From Mycobacterium saskatchewanense (lineage in GTDB: Bacteria > Actinomycetota > Actinomycetes > Mycobacteriales > Mycobacteriaceae): a stretch of 64,000 nucleotides of DNA. Under the pieces are notes generated by a model, which searched no databases, had not been told where the DNA came from, and was given only the letters and a program-made list of their open reading frames with translations. Positions 1 to 8,471 of this stretch are shown here, one piece after another. The translations under genes were made by a program, and so were the position numbers. Positions within the stretch are counted from its first letter, which is position 1. Each line of letters begins with the position of its first letter. The stretch lies in contig NZ_AP022573.1 in assembly GCF_010729105.1 (NCBI RefSeq), positions 5,704,001 to 5,768,000 on the forward strand, given 5' to 3'.

Positions 1-645
1 CAGCGGCTGCGGATCGCCGTATTGACCCGGTCGGTGCAGCGGGAGTGCAGCCCGCAGGTGCGCGAACTGACGCTGAAATCGGCCGGGCTACTCGAGGAAC
101 TGGGCCACCGCGTCGAATATGTCGACCAACCGCCGGTGCCGGCCAGTTTCGTGGACGACTTCGTCCTGTACTGGGGCTTCCTCGCGCTCGCCCAGGTGCG
201 CGCCGGACGGCGGGTGTTCGGCGCGACGTTCGACCGCAGCCGGCTGGACAGCCTGACGCTCGGCCTGGAGCGACACAGCGCCCGCAACATGCACCGGTTG
301 CCCCTGGCGATCATGCGCCTGCGCCGGATTCGGCGGCGCACGGCGAAATTCTTCGGCACCTACGACGTGGTGCTGACCCCGACCCTGGCCGACGAGACGC
401 CCCGCATCGGCTACCTGGCGCCCACGGACTACCGGCAGGTCATCGACCGGCTGATCGACTGGGTCTCGTTCACGCCGCTGCAGAATGTGACCGGCGAACC
501 GGCGATCTCGCTGCCGCTGGCGCAATCCGCGGACGGCATGCCGGTGGGGATGATGTTCTCGGCGGACTTCGGGCAGGAAGCGTTGCTGCTGCAGCTGGGC
601 TACGAGCTCGAAGAGGCCCGCCCCTGGGCCCGGATCGACGCCTGA
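1..645 (+). CDS. amiC: Amidase, C-terminal part (5' end outside window)
   Basis: The reading frame is open from base 1 and ends at 645, giving about 214 residues of an amidase-signature enzyme, which hydrolyses amides to acid and ammonia. The visible part carries the family C-terminal pattern TGEPAISLPL followed by GMPVGMMF and a final helix. The Lys-Ser-Ser catalytic triad of the family would lie upstream and cannot be checked. It is convergent with the MarR gene, with one base between the stops. The amiC name rests on order: in M. tuberculosis amiC (Rv2888c) also lies next to a MarR gene (Rv2887). Family assignment is firm; substrate is unknown. Confidence 0.85.
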   Translation, partial: QRLRIAVLTRSVQRECSPQVRELTLKSAGLLEELGHRVEYVDQPPVPASFVDDFVLYWGFLALAQVRAGRRVFGATFDRSRLDSLTLGLERHSARNMHRLPLAIMRLRRIRRRTAKFFGTYDVVLTPTLADETPRIGYLAPTDYRQVIDRLIDWVSFTPLQNVTGEPAISLPLAQSADGMPVGMMFSADFGQEALLLQLGYELEEARPWARIDA

Positions 646-646
646 C

Positions 647-1078
647 TCAGCAGTCGGACCCGAGCCTCTCGAGCATCCGTTTGAATTCGCGCTGCTGCGA
701 AAGCGTCAGCTTGTCCATGATCCGGGCGTCGGCTTCGCGCACCGCCGCTTCCGCGCGCTTCAACAGCGCCCTTCCCTGCGTGGTCAGCGTGGCGGGAAGC
801 GCGCGCCCGGAGGACACCGACTCGGGTCGGGCCACAGCCCCGACGTACTCCAGCTTGCGCAGCACCGTGTTCATCGCCTGCGGTGTGACGTTGGTGTGCC
901 GCGACAGTTCGGCGCTGGACAGGCCTGGCGACATCGAAAGAATGCGCAGGCAAACGAATTCCGGCAGGGTCAGGCCGATCGGACCCAGCGCCGTGGATAC
1001 CTCCGGCCGCAGAACGGCTCCTACGCGGTAGAGCAGGTATCCGAGTGGGGCGTCTTCGGCCTGAACCATGTCAGCCAT
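647..1078 (-). CDS. MarR-family transcriptional regulator
   Basis: A 143-residue winged-helix DNA-binding protein. Residues about 45-100 hold the MarR core: a helix-turn-helix (LSSAELSRHTNVTPQAMNTV) followed by the wing region with RPESVSSGRALPATLT. The C-terminal helix, probably for dimerisation, ends MLERLGSDC. The best start is the ATG at 1078. It is the positional counterpart of Rv2887, a MarR repressor next to amiC. The divergent neighbour is the ChaB-like gene, about 100 bp away. MarR proteins usually answer to small aromatic ligands; the ligand here is unknown. Confidence 0.85.
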   Translation of the reverse strand: MADMVQAEDAPLGYLLYRVGAVLRPEVSTALGPIGLTLPEFVCLRILSMSPGLSSAELSRHTNVTPQAMNTVLRKLEYVGAVARPESVSSGRALPATLTTQGRALLKRAEAAVREADARIMDKLTLSQQREFKRMLERLGSDC

Positions 1079-1182
1079 ATTTACATACCTCGGGCGTGGG
1101 GATGTGCAAACGGTGATTGCTGGGCGAACAAGGGGGTAACCGACCAGGAGTCACTCAACCGCACGGTCCACGAGGAGTTGTC

Positions 1183-1596
1183 ATGCCGAAGACGACCAAG
1201 GGCGGCAAACCCAGGAAGGACGAGCTGCCCAGCACCCTGCGGCGTTCCGACGCCAAGGCGCAACGCACATTCGCCAAAACCCATGACTCGGCCGCCGAGG
1301 AGTACGGCGACGAAGAGCGGGCCCATCGGGTGGCCTACTCCGCGCTCAAGCACAGTTTCGAGAAGGTGGGTGACCACTGGGAGCCCAAGGAGGAGAAGGG
1401 CCCGTCGGACGAGCGCGCCGAGAGCGGCGGCCCGCAGGCGTCGGGACGTTCGGCCGAGGGCGTCGACGCCAATGCGAGCAAGAAGCACCTGCTCGACGTT
1501 GCTCGGCGCCTCGACGTGCGCGGCCGGTCGAGCATGAGCAAGGAGGAACTCGTCGACGCGATCAAGAAGGAGAACCGGCGGGTCCGCGGTCGCTGA
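1183..1596 (+). CDS. ChaB-domain protein with Rho-N/SAP-like C-terminus
   Basis: A 137-residue, highly charged protein. Residues about 20-65 match the ChaB domain (TLRRSDAKAQRTFAKTHDSA, then YGDEERAHRVAYSALKH and KVGDHWEPK). The C-terminal 40 residues (SKKHLLDVARRLDVRGRSSM, then SKEELVDAIKKEN) look like a Rho N-terminal or SAP-type helix pair that may bind nucleic acid. I chose the ATG at 1183 because GAGGAG lies 6-7 bases upstream; an upstream frame from 1117 has no such site. ChaB was named as a cation transport regulator in E. coli, but its role in actinobacteria is unclear. Its neighbours suggest a stress role. Confidence 0.8.
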   Translation: MPKTTKGGKPRKDELPSTLRRSDAKAQRTFAKTHDSAAEEYGDEERAHRVAYSALKHSFEKVGDHWEPKEEKGPSDERAESGGPQASGRSAEGVDANASKKHLLDVARRLDVRGRSSMSKEELVDAIKKENRRVRGR

Positions 1597-1639
1597 CCCA
1601 CCTCGTTTAGGGCGCCGGTAGCGGGGCATCCCGACGGCC

Positions 1640-1969
1640 ATGGTCGCCTCAACCACCCCTGGCCGGCTTCGGCGGTGCCTCGACGCGGTCGACTTCCCGG
1701 CCAACAAGCAGGACCTGCTCGACGCCGCCGACCGCACCGGTTGTGACGTTGAGACCATCCGCGCGTTGCGGACCATCCCGCCCGAGACTTACGCCAACGT
1801 CTCGCAGGTCACCGCGTCGCTCACGCTCGCCGACGATCGAGGCACCGGCGACGCCGACGAGGCCGCGGCGCGGCGTTCGCACACCACGCCCGGGCGGGCC
1901 GAGTCTGCGAAGGACGTCGGCCCGCGGAGCGCGATCGTCGAGGAGCCGGGCGAGAACCGGGGTTCCTGA
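1640..1969 (+). CDS. DUF2795-domain protein
   Basis: A 109-residue small protein. Residues about 10-60 match DUF2795: LDAVDFPANKQDLLDAA, then a conserved Leu-rich stretch and PPETYANVSQV. The C-terminal half is polar and low in complexity, and is probably disordered. It follows the ChaB-like gene by 43 bp on the same strand, so the two may be cotranscribed. DUF2795 proteins are common in actinobacteria beside stress genes, but no biochemical role is established. Confidence 0.75.
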   Translation: MVASTTPGRLRRCLDAVDFPANKQDLLDAADRTGCDVETIRALRTIPPETYANVSQVTASLTLADDRGTGDADEAAARRSHTTPGRAESAKDVGPRSAIVEEPGENRGS

Positions 1970-2008
1970 GCCCGCTTCGGCGGCAAGGTGATTCACGCCT
2001 GGCGGCCC

Positions 2009-2608
2009 CTAGAGAATCGGCCGGCCCCCGGTGACCGCCACCCGCGCCCCCGAGATGTAGCTCGCGTCGTCGGAGGCGAGCAACACGTAGATCGGCGCCA
2101 ATTCGACCGGTTGACCCGCACGCCCCAGCGGCACGTTGTCCCCGAAGGATTCCACGCTGTACGCGCCGATGTTGAGCCGAAAGGTGTAATCCCATTCCTC
2201 GTCGCTGATCTCGTCCAGGCTTTTGCGAAGCATCTGGTACGCGGCGTTGTTGACGAGGATGTCGACGCCGCCGAGTTCCTGCACCGCGCGGTCGACGACC
2301 GCGCGGCAGTGCTCTGGATCGGACAGATCGCCCGGCACCAGCACGCACGTGCGGCCGGCGCCCTCGACGTGGCGCGCGACGTCGCGCGCGTCCTCGTCCT
2401 CGTTGAGGTAGGAGATCAGCACGTCGGCGCCCTCGCGGGCGAACGCGATCGCGACGGCGCGGCCGATGCCGCTGTCGCCACCGGTGATGATCGCCTTCTT
2501 GCCGGTGAGTCTGCCGGTTCCGCGGTAGCTGTTTTCACCGCAGTCGGGAACCGGGTTCATCTCGGACTGCACGCCGGGAACGGTTTGTTGTTGCGCCGCA
2601 AAGTTCAT
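2009..2608 (-). pseudogene. Short-chain dehydrogenase with an internal deletion removing the catalytic YxxxK
   Basis: The 199-residue frame starts at the ATG at 2608 (AAAGAGG about 8 bases upstream). The N-terminal half is a typical SDR of the YhdF/YghA kind: SEMNPVPDCGENSYRGTGRL, the TGGDSGIG cofactor loop and DILVNNAAYQM. After residue about 145 (TFRLNI) the sequence jumps to SFGDNVPLGRAGQPVELAP and the C-terminal GARVAVTGG. Family members are about 285-300 residues, so some 85-90 residues are missing in frame, including the Ser-Tyr-Lys catalytic segment. The frame is otherwise intact. The product should be inactive as an oxidoreductase: either a recent pseudogene or a binding protein. Confidence 0.8.
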
Positions 2609-2931
2609 TGTCGAATGCCTCTTTCTGACGGGATAAGCGGGCGTGAACCGGCACCAAGTGGCACAAGGTTTCTCCGCGCTTCGTGGTCGACGTCGGCTAC
2701 CCCGTCGGACACGAATTAATCGGTTCAGTGAGGAAATTGGGGCCGATGTGAAAACTGTGGCACCAATTGGGCTGCGGGACAAACTGTTATGCGCGTAGTG
2801 CGCAGAGCGACGCAGGCACACTTCGCAATTCGGGATTGGTCGCGTTTAACTTCACCGCCGAATGGATATGAGAGCGTCATATGTTTTTCGCCCTTCGGGG
2901 GGAGCCGATGTTCGACAGGAAAGGAATGAGC
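2609..2931. promoter_or_regulatory. Divergent promoter region between the SDR remnant and the MPT63-like gene
   Basis: A 323-bp gap between divergent genes. It must contain both promoters. I see no convincing extended -10/-35 pair and no further gene. The AT-richer patch near 2860-2890 is the likeliest promoter area for the rightward gene. Confidence 0.4.
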
Positions 2932-3414
2932 ATGAAGTTCAATGCGACCACCGCAAAGACCGCCATCGCCGCAGGGGGAATCGCGGCGGCGAGCATCTTC
3001 GCCGCGGCGACCGCCTCGGCCGCGCCGCCCACCATCCAGGGATTCGGCAGCAGCGAGCAGCTCATCGACGGGCCCCTGGTCACCGATTACACCGTAAGCA
3101 ACCTGCAGCCCAGCAACGCGACGATCCCCGGGTACACCCCGAAGGGCCATCTTTACCAGGCCGACATCACGGCCAGGTCGGACGGCGGGATCGTGACGCC
3201 AATGGTCTCTGACTTCAATGCCCGCACGCCCGACGGCCAGCAATACCGGGTGATCGACAAGCACCCGGCGCCCAACGGCCTGAGCCCGGCGCCGCTCAAC
3301 CAGGGTCAGCAGGCCAGCGGCACCATCTACTTCGATGTGACCGGTCAGCCGCCGAATGGCGTCGTGTACAACGACGGTGTGCAAGACGTCCTGATCTGGA
3401 CCAACAACACCTAA
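2932..3414 (+). CDS. MPT63-like secreted protein (DUF1942)
   Basis: A 160-residue exported protein. An N-terminal signal peptide (MKFNATTAKTAIAAGG, then a hydrophobic core ending TASA|APP) is followed by the mature MPT63 fold: IQGFGSSEQLIDGPLVTDYT, then GYTPKGHLYQADI, TPDGQQYRVIDK and the terminal GVQDVLIWT. MPT63 proteins are small immunoglobulin-like secreted antigens of unknown function. The start at 2932 is preferred because AGGAAAGGA lies 7-8 bases upstream; the in-frame ATG at 2926 is too close to it. The length matches M. tuberculosis MPT63 (159 residues). A strong hairpin follows the stop. Confidence 0.88.
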   Translation: MKFNATTAKTAIAAGGIAAASIFAAATASAAPPTIQGFGSSEQLIDGPLVTDYTVSNLQPSNATIPGYTPKGHLYQADITARSDGGIVTPMVSDFNARTPDGQQYRVIDKHPAPNGLSPAPLNQGQQASGTIYFDVTGQPPNGVVYNDGVQDVLIWTNNT

Positions 3415-3437
3415 GCCGCCCGAGCGGCCCACCCGGA

Positions 3438-3474
3438 CCTCCCCGCGTCAGTAGTGACGCGGGGAGGTTCGTTT
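3438..3474 (+). terminator. Hairpin terminator after the MPT63-like gene
   Basis: A perfect 13-bp stem (CCTCCCCGCGTCA at 3438-3450 pairing with 3455-3467) with a 4-base GTAG loop lies 24 bp after the stop. It is followed by TTCGTTT, a short T-rich tail. This is among the clearest intrinsic terminator-like structures in the window. Confidence 0.8.
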
Positions 3475-3538
3475 GCGCCTGGGGTTGATCGGCGCGGCCC
3501 GCTGCATTTTCTCCGGCCGAACCGGGTACTCGGCGACC

Positions 3539-4474
3539 ATGAGTTGCGAAGATCACAGGCCCGCGGAAGTACGCGCACAGTCACAGCAGCATGCCGAACG
3601 GGCGCGCGCCGCCATGGCGGAACGGCGTGACGGTCAGGACGGCGGGCTGAGCGGATGGGTGGCCGAGCGCGCCGGCAAGTGGGATCTGAGCGGCTTCGAC
3701 GAGGCGACGCTGCAGCGGCAGAAATACCTGTGGAACCTGCTCGTCGACTATTGGTTCCGCATGGAGATCGACGGCTGGGAGAACATCCCCGGACCGCCGG
3801 TCCTGCTGGTGGGAATCCACTCCGGCGCCCCGTTCGTGTGGGATGCCTGGACGGTGGGCCTGCAGTGGTGGCGCCGCTTCGGCCAGGAACGCCAGCTGCA
3901 CGGGACGGCCCACGACGCGTTGATGGCGATTCCGGTCTTCGGACGCTACTTCCGGTCGATGGGCGTCCTTCCGGCCGCGCCGGATGCGATCGCCACCGCC
4001 CTGGCCGAGGGCCGCGACGTCGCCTTGTGGCCGGGCGGAGAAGTCGATTCGCTGCGCCCATGGACCGAACGCGACCGCGCAAACCTGGCCGGGCGAACGG
4101 GTTTCGTCAAGATGGCGATCCGGGCCGGCGTGCCCATCGTCCCGATCGCGACCGTGGGCGGGGCGGACGCCATGCCCGTCCTCATCCGGGGTGACCGGCT
4201 GTCCAAAATCCTGCAGCTGGATCGCCTGTTGCGGCTCAAGGTTTTTCCGCTGGCCGTCTCGCTGCCGTGGGGGATCGCGCCGGCAGCGCTTCCCCAGCTG
4301 CCGCTGCCGGCCAAGATCAGGACCCGATTCATGCCCGCCGTCGAGCTTGACCACGATCCTGCCCGCGCGGACGACGGCGCCTACGTCGACGGCAAGTACC
4401 ACGAGGTCCAGGACGCCATCCAGGACGGCATGGACGCGCTGGCGCGCAAGCGCGCCTTCCCGCTCTTCGGTTGA
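3539..4474 (+). CDS. PlsC/DAGAT-like acyltransferase
   Basis: A 311-residue protein with the lysophospholipid/diacylglycerol acyltransferase pattern. GPPVLLVGIHSG followed by WDAW is the catalytic His...Asp block in the spaced form seen in the DAGAT-like subfamily (H-S-G, Asp eight residues after His). Then come the substrate-binding ALWPGGEVDSLRPW motif and KMAIRAGVPIVPIATVGGAD. It probably acylates a glycerolipid at the membrane; the substrate is not readable. The start at 3539 is one of several choices: an in-frame codon at 3473 lies inside the upstream terminator tail, and an ATG at 3614 is also possible. No strong ribosome site decides it. Confidence 0.75.
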   Translation: MSCEDHRPAEVRAQSQQHAERARAAMAERRDGQDGGLSGWVAERAGKWDLSGFDEATLQRQKYLWNLLVDYWFRMEIDGWENIPGPPVLLVGIHSGAPFVWDAWTVGLQWWRRFGQERQLHGTAHDALMAIPVFGRYFRSMGVLPAAPDAIATALAEGRDVALWPGGEVDSLRPWTERDRANLAGRTGFVKMAIRAGVPIVPIATVGGADAMPVLIRGDRLSKILQLDRLLRLKVFPLAVSLPWGIAPAALPQLPLPAKIRTRFMPAVELDHDPARADDGAYVDGKYHEVQDAIQDGMDALARKRAFPLFG

Positions 4475-4506
4475 GACGGGTCGGAAGCGCCTTTAGTGCA
4501 ACGGAA

Positions 4507-5259
4507 TTAGGGCGAGACGGAATCGGTGGCCGGCGCCTGCGTCGATGTCCACACCGGTGTCACCGCCGACTCGCCGACGATCCACTCCGGGTGCGGGGGC
4601 GTCGGGGCCATGTAGCCCACACCGCGCACCGTGTCGATCATCGACTCGTGCGCGGCGCCGAGCTTGGCGCGCAGCCGCCGCACGTGCACGTCCACCGTGC
4701 GCACCCTGCCGTTGCAGTCGTAGCCCCACACCTCGTGCATCAGCCTGGTGCGAGTGAACGCCCGACCGGCATGCTGCACAAGGAAGTTCAACAACCTGAA
4801 CTCGGTGAGCGTCAGGCCCAGGTCTCGGCCGCCGAGCGATCCGGAAAACCTGGCCGGGTGCATGATGAGCTCCCCGAACTTCAGGGCGCCGTCCAACGCG
4901 CTGCGCCGGCGCGTGACGGCCATCCGCAGCCGGGCCTGCAGCTCGTCTGCCCCGGCGGCCGGCAGCATCACGTCGTCGAAGTGCCAGTCGACGTCGACCG
5001 CCGTGAAGTCGGCGGGTGCGACCACGGCCACCACCGCGACGGCGGGGGAGCTGGCGGTCAGCCGGCGGCAGAGGCTGCGCGCCGCGATGAGGTCGGTGCG
5101 GGCGTCGATGATGGCGACATCAGCGGTGCCGTTATGCCCGTCGACGTCCCAGCTGAGGGGCGCGCGCCGCGTGGACTGCGCGAACGACGCCAAGTCGGGT
5201 AGAGCGGATACGAAGTCGTCCTGGTCGGTAAGCAGTAGAACGTCCAACGACAACTCCAA
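4507..5259 (-). CDS. GlnR-like OmpR-family transcriptional regulator (Rv2884-like)
   Basis: About 250 residues. An N-terminal receiver-like domain (LLLTDQDDF ... DVAIIDARTDL) lacks a clear set of phosphorylation acids. A C-terminal winged helix (LGLTLTEFRLLNFLVQHAG, FTRTRLMHEVWGYD, RTVDVHVRRLRAKLG, VRGVGYM) binds DNA. It resembles GlnR, the nitrogen regulator of actinobacteria, and by position matches Rv2884 next to pyrH. No kinase gene adjoins it, which fits an orphan regulator. All start candidates are TTG (5259, 5253, 5247); the one at 5247 has GGAG six bases upstream and may be the true start. Confidence 0.82.
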   Translation of the reverse strand: MELSLDVLLLTDQDDFVSALPDLASFAQSTRRAPLSWDVDGHNGTADVAIIDARTDLIAARSLCRRLTASSPAVAVVAVVAPADFTAVDVDWHFDDVMLPAAGADELQARLRMAVTRRRSALDGALKFGELIMHPARFSGSLGGRDLGLTLTEFRLLNFLVQHAGRAFTRTRLMHEVWGYDCNGRVRTVDVHVRRLRAKLGAAHESMIDTVRGVGYMAPTPPHPEWIVGESAVTPVWTSTQAPATDSVSP

Positions 5260-5265
5260 AAATCA

Positions 5266-5318
5266 GTTGGGGTCTCCTATGGCCCCCAACCCGTTGGGCG
5301 TCCCCCCGGGGAGACGCC
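5266..5318 (-). promoter_or_regulatory. Two GC-rich dyads in the leader of the GlnR-like gene
   Basis: GTTGGGG at 5266-5272 pairs perfectly with CCCCAAC at 5284-5290. A second dyad (GGCGTC ... GACGCC) lies at about 5297-5318. Both fall just upstream of the ribosome site of the regulator, so they could be leader hairpins or operators. No function is shown. Confidence 0.35.
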
Positions 5319-5437
5319 TTCAGCGCAACGCTGAATACCCGTTTCAGAGTAAAGCTATGCAAACTCTCCCGTCTCGCGAATGGGTTGCACACCCGGGGAG
5401 GCGTTTGCCGGCGTCCCGAAAAAATCTCAGAAAAGCC

Positions 5438-5473
5438 GATGGGTCCGGACCGTTTCCACGGACCGGACCCATC
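5438..5473 (-). terminator. Hairpin terminator after the CsbD-like gene
   Basis: Arms of 16 bases at 5438-5453 and 5458-5473 pair with a single mismatch around a TTCC loop. On the minus strand the hairpin lies 12 bp after the CsbD-like stop and is followed by a T-rich stretch (complement of AAAAAATCTCAGAAAAG at about 5419-5435). Confidence 0.75.
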
Positions 5474-5484
5474 GTCGTAACAAG

Positions 5485-5724
5485 CTACTGGTGAGACTTC
5501 TGGCGCTCTTCGGCCGCCTTGGCGCCGCCTCGGGCAGCTTCTGCCTCGGCTTCCTTCTTCGCCGCGTCGCGCTGTGCCTCCGCCTTGTCCTGCTGGGCCT
5601 GGCCTTCGCGGGTCAGGTCGTCGCGACCCGCCACCGCGCCAACTGCCTCTTTGGCCTTGCCCTTTGCATCCTCGACGATACCCTTGACGGCTTCAGCCGG
5701 ACCCGAGTTGTTGTCGTCCGCCAT
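5485..5724 (-). CDS. CsbD-like small stress protein
   Basis: A 79-residue, Lys/Glu/Ala-rich protein with no hydrophobic segment. Residues 1-45 (AEAVKGIVEDAKGKAKEAVG, then DDLTREGQAQQDKAEAQ) match the CsbD family, known as general-stress proteins in Bacillus and annotated in mycobacteria as MBP1-like. The C-terminal half is a charged helix rich in Ala and Glu. The start is clear: GAGGGGGA lies 7-8 bases before the ATG. Two dyads lie just upstream of the start and a terminator follows the stop, so it is a monocistronic gene. Confidence 0.8.
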   Translation of the reverse strand: MADDNNSGPAEAVKGIVEDAKGKAKEAVGAVAGRDDLTREGQAQQDKAEAQRDAAKKEAEAEAARGGAKAAEERQKSHQ

Positions 5725-5753
5725 CGATAATTCCCCCTCAGTGGACTACATGG

Positions 5754-5788
5754 TTGAGCAGTGCGCTCAACGCCGACCAGGTGGTCGG
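5754..5788. promoter_or_regulatory. Two adjacent perfect dyads upstream of the CsbD-like gene
   Basis: TTGAGC-AGTGC-GCTCAA (5754-5770) and CCGACCA-GG-TGGTCGG (5773-5788) are both perfect inverted repeats. They lie 30-65 bp upstream of the CsbD-like ATG, where an operator would be expected. The bound factor is unknown. Confidence 0.45.
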
Positions 5789-6068
5789 GTTCGAGAACGG
5801 CGAGCGTGGCCCTTTTTCTCAAGACCGTCGTCACCCACCGCGTTGGTCCTTATTCCCCACAGCACCGCCTGCTCAAACATCCACAAGGTGACGGGGCGGC
5901 TTTGCCGACGAAGTCTGGGCGAACCGCGCCGGCGACCGGGGATGGCCGAGGCGAGCGGACCGGCGCATAATGCACCCGCCGCCGCCGGATTGTGTTGCGA
6001 TGGGGCAGGATGTGAAATGCCGTTCCGGATGGAGTCGTCCGGGATGGCACTCTCATGCGAGGAGTCTG
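5789..6068. other. Non-coding gap before pyrH
   Basis: About 280 bp with no supported gene. A possible pyrH -10 element, CATAAT, lies at 5966-5971, about 100 bp before the pyrH start; no matching -35 is evident. Confidence 0.35.
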
Positions 6069-6857
6069 ATGACGGAGGAGCCGACCAACGGCCACGGCGT
6101 GCCGACACCTGCACCGCAGAACGGCGTCGGCGGCGGGCAGCCGGAGCGCCGGCCCAAGTATTCGAGGGTCTTGCTCAAGCTCGGGGGCGAGATGTTCGGC
6201 GGTGGCCAGGTGGGGCTGGACCCCGACGTCGTTTCCCGCGTGGCGCGGCAGATCGCCGAAGTGGTGCGCGACGGTGTCCAGGTTGCCGTCGTGATCGGCG
6301 GTGGCAACTTCTTCCGGGGTGCGCAGCTTCAGCAGCGGGGGATGGAGCGCACCCGCTCCGACTACATGGGCATGCTCGGCACCGTGATGAACAGCCTTGC
6401 GCTGCAAGACTTCCTGGAGAAGGAAGGCATCGTCACGCGCGTGCAGACCGCGATCACGATGGGCCAGGTGGCCGAGCCGTACCTGCCGTTGCGGGCCGTC
6501 CGCCACCTGGAGAAGGGCAGGGTGGTGATCTTCGGGGCCGGCATGGGACTGCCGTACTTCTCCACCGACACCACCGCCGCGCAGCGGGCTCTCGAGATCG
6601 GCGCCGAGGTGGTCCTGATGGCCAAGGCGGTCGACGGGGTGTTCACGGAGGACCCGCGTCTGAATCCGGAGGCGGAGCTGATCGCGGCGATCAGCCATCG
6701 CGAGGTCATCGACCGCGGGTTACGAGTGGCCGATGCGACCGCGTTCAGCCTCTGCATGGACAATGGCATGCCGATCCTGGTGTTCAACCTGCTGACCAAT
6801 GGCAATATCGCCCGCGCGGTCGCCGGTGAGAAGATCGGGACGCTGGTCACCACCTGA
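6069..6857 (+). CDS. pyrH: UMP kinase
   Basis: A 262-residue cytoplasmic kinase that phosphorylates UMP to UDP, feeding UTP and CTP synthesis. Amino-acid-kinase signatures are all present: LLKLGGE (about 35-41), [23 protein letters not shown], then [14 protein letters not shown] and [15 protein letters not shown]. The first 30 residues are a Pro/Gly-rich extension typical of mycobacterial PyrH. The ATG at 6069 has GAGGAG about 5 bases upstream. It heads the conserved order pyrH-frr-cdsA-rlmN. Confidence 0.97.
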   Translation: MTEEPTNGHGVPTPAPQNGVGGGQPERRPKYSRVLLKLGGEMFGGGQVGLDPDVVSRVARQIAEVVRDGVQVAVVIGGGNFFRGAQLQQRGMERTRSDYMGMLGTVMNSLALQDFLEKEGIVTRVQTAITMGQVAEPYLPLRAVRHLEKGRVVIFGAGMGLPYFSTDTTAAQRALEIGAEVVLMAKAVDGVFTEDPRLNPEAELIAAISHREVIDRGLRVADATAFSLCMDNGMPILVFNLLTNGNIARAVAGEKIGTLVTT

Positions 6858-6931
6858 GGGGAAGACGCGATGATCGCGCCGACGACGACGCAGAGCGCAG
6901 GGATGTGCAGGGATGTGGAGGAGAGGCGAAA

Positions 6932-7489
6932 ATGATTGACGAGGCTCTCTTCGACGCCGAGGAAAAAATGGAGAAGGCCGTGGCCGTGGCCCGCGACGAC
7001 CTGTCAACCATCCGGACCGGCCGCGCCAATCCGGGAATGTTCTCGCGGATCACCATCGACTATTACGGCACCAACACCCCCATCACGCAGTTGGCCAGCA
7101 TCAACGTCCCCGAGGCGCGGCTCGTCGTCATCAAGCCGTACGAGGCCGGCCAGCTGGGCGCGATCGAGAACGCCATCCGCAACTCCGATCTGGGGCTCAA
7201 CCCCAGCAACGACGGCACGCTGATCCGGGTGGCGGTGCCGCAGCTGACCGAGGAGCGTCGCCGGGAGCTGGTCAAGCAGGCCAAGGGCAAGGGGGAGGAC
7301 GCCAAGGTCTCGGTGCGCAACATCCGCCGCAAGACGATGGAGGAGTTGCACCGGATCCGCAAGGACGGCGAGGCCGGCGAGGACGAGGTCGGCCGCGCGG
7401 AAAAAGATCTCGACAAGACCACCCATCAGTACGTCGCGCAGATCGATGAGTTGGTCAAGCACAAAGAAGGAGAGCTGCTGGAGGTCTAG
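6932..7489 (+). CDS. frr: Ribosome recycling factor
   Basis: A 185-residue protein, the standard length. It splits post-termination ribosomes together with EF-G. Family landmarks: an N-terminal helix [38 protein letters not shown]-type motif [15 protein letters not shown], and the C-terminal helix ending [12 protein letters not shown]. The ATG at 6932 is preceded by GGAGAGGCGAAA, a good ribosome site. It lies 74 bp after pyrH and is probably cotranscribed. Confidence 0.97.
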   Translation: MIDEALFDAEEKMEKAVAVARDDLSTIRTGRANPGMFSRITIDYYGTNTPITQLASINVPEARLVVIKPYEAGQLGAIENAIRNSDLGLNPSNDGTLIRVAVPQLTEERRRELVKQAKGKGEDAKVSVRNIRRKTMEELHRIRKDGEAGEDEVGRAEKDLDKTTHQYVAQIDELVKHKEGELLEV

Positions 7490-7520
7490 CGACCTCAGCA
7501 GCTTCAGTCCAGTCGAGTCC

Positions 7521-8450
7521 GTGGCTACCACCGATCCCGGCGCAGGGAGCTTGCCCGACGAGCCGTCGCGAGCGGCCGAGTCGAAGGCGCGACAGCCGGC
7601 CAAGACGACCTCCCGCGCCGGGCGCGACCTGCCCGCCGCCATCGCCGTGGGCGTCAGCATCGGCGCCGTCCTCATCGTCACGCTGTTGTTCGCGCCCCGC
7701 TATTGGGTGGCGATCGTCGCGGTGGCCATCGTGGTGGCCACCCACGAGGTGGTGCGGCGGCTGCGCGAGGCGGGGTACCTCATCCCGATCATTCCCCTGC
7801 TGATCGGAGGTCAGGTCACCATCTGGCTGACCTGGCCGTTCCACGCCGCGGGCGCGCTGGCCGGGTTCGGCGCCACCGTGGTGGTGTGCAATTTCTGGCG
7901 CCTGTTCATGCAGGACAACAGCAAACGGCCCGAGCCGTTCGACGGCTCCCCGTCCGCCAATTACCTGCGCGACGCGTCGGCCACCATCTTCCTGGCCGCC
8001 TGGGTGCCCCTGTTCGCGTCCTTCGGCGCGTTGCTGGTGTATCCCAAGGACGGCGCCGGGCGGGTGTTCTGCCTGATGATCACCGTCGTCGCCTCCGATG
8101 TCGGCGGGTACGCCGTCGGTGTGCTGTTCGGCAAGCATCCGATGGTCCCGGCGATCAGCCCCAAGAAGTCGTGGGAGGGGTTTGCCGGTTCGATGGTCTT
8201 CGGGACCACCGCGGCGATCCTGACCGCCACCTTCCTGGCCCACAAGTCGCCGTGGGTGGGCGCGCTGCTGGGCGTGGTGCTGGTGCTGACCTGCATCTTG
8301 GGTGATCTGGTGGAGTCTCAGGTCAAGCGCGACCTCGGCATCAAGGACATGGGACGGCTGCTGCCGGGCCACGGCGGCCTGATGGACCGGCTCGACGGCG
8401 TGCTCCCGTCGGCCGTCGCCGCCTGGACGGTGCTCACGCTGGTGCCCTGA
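7521..8450 (+). CDS. cdsA: Phosphatidate cytidylyltransferase
   Basis: A 309-residue integral membrane enzyme that makes CDP-diacylglycerol from phosphatidate and CTP, the branch point to phosphatidylinositol and cardiolipin. It has a polar N-terminal tail, then about eight hydrophobic segments. The CDP-DG synthase signature near the C-terminus reads SPKKSWEG ... GDLVESQVKRDLGIKDMGRL, then LPGHGGLMDRLDG. The GTG at 7521 gives a length like the M. tuberculosis protein (306). It follows frr by 31 bp. Confidence 0.93.
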   Translation: MATTDPGAGSLPDEPSRAAESKARQPAKTTSRAGRDLPAAIAVGVSIGAVLIVTLLFAPRYWVAIVAVAIVVATHEVVRRLREAGYLIPIIPLLIGGQVTIWLTWPFHAAGALAGFGATVVVCNFWRLFMQDNSKRPEPFDGSPSANYLRDASATIFLAAWVPLFASFGALLVYPKDGAGRVFCLMITVVASDVGGYAVGVLFGKHPMVPAISPKKSWEGFAGSMVFGTTAAILTATFLAHKSPWVGALLGVVLVLTCILGDLVESQVKRDLGIKDMGRLLPGHGGLMDRLDGVLPSAVAAWTVLTLVP

Positions 8451-8471
8451 AGCACCGATACTGGACGTGTC

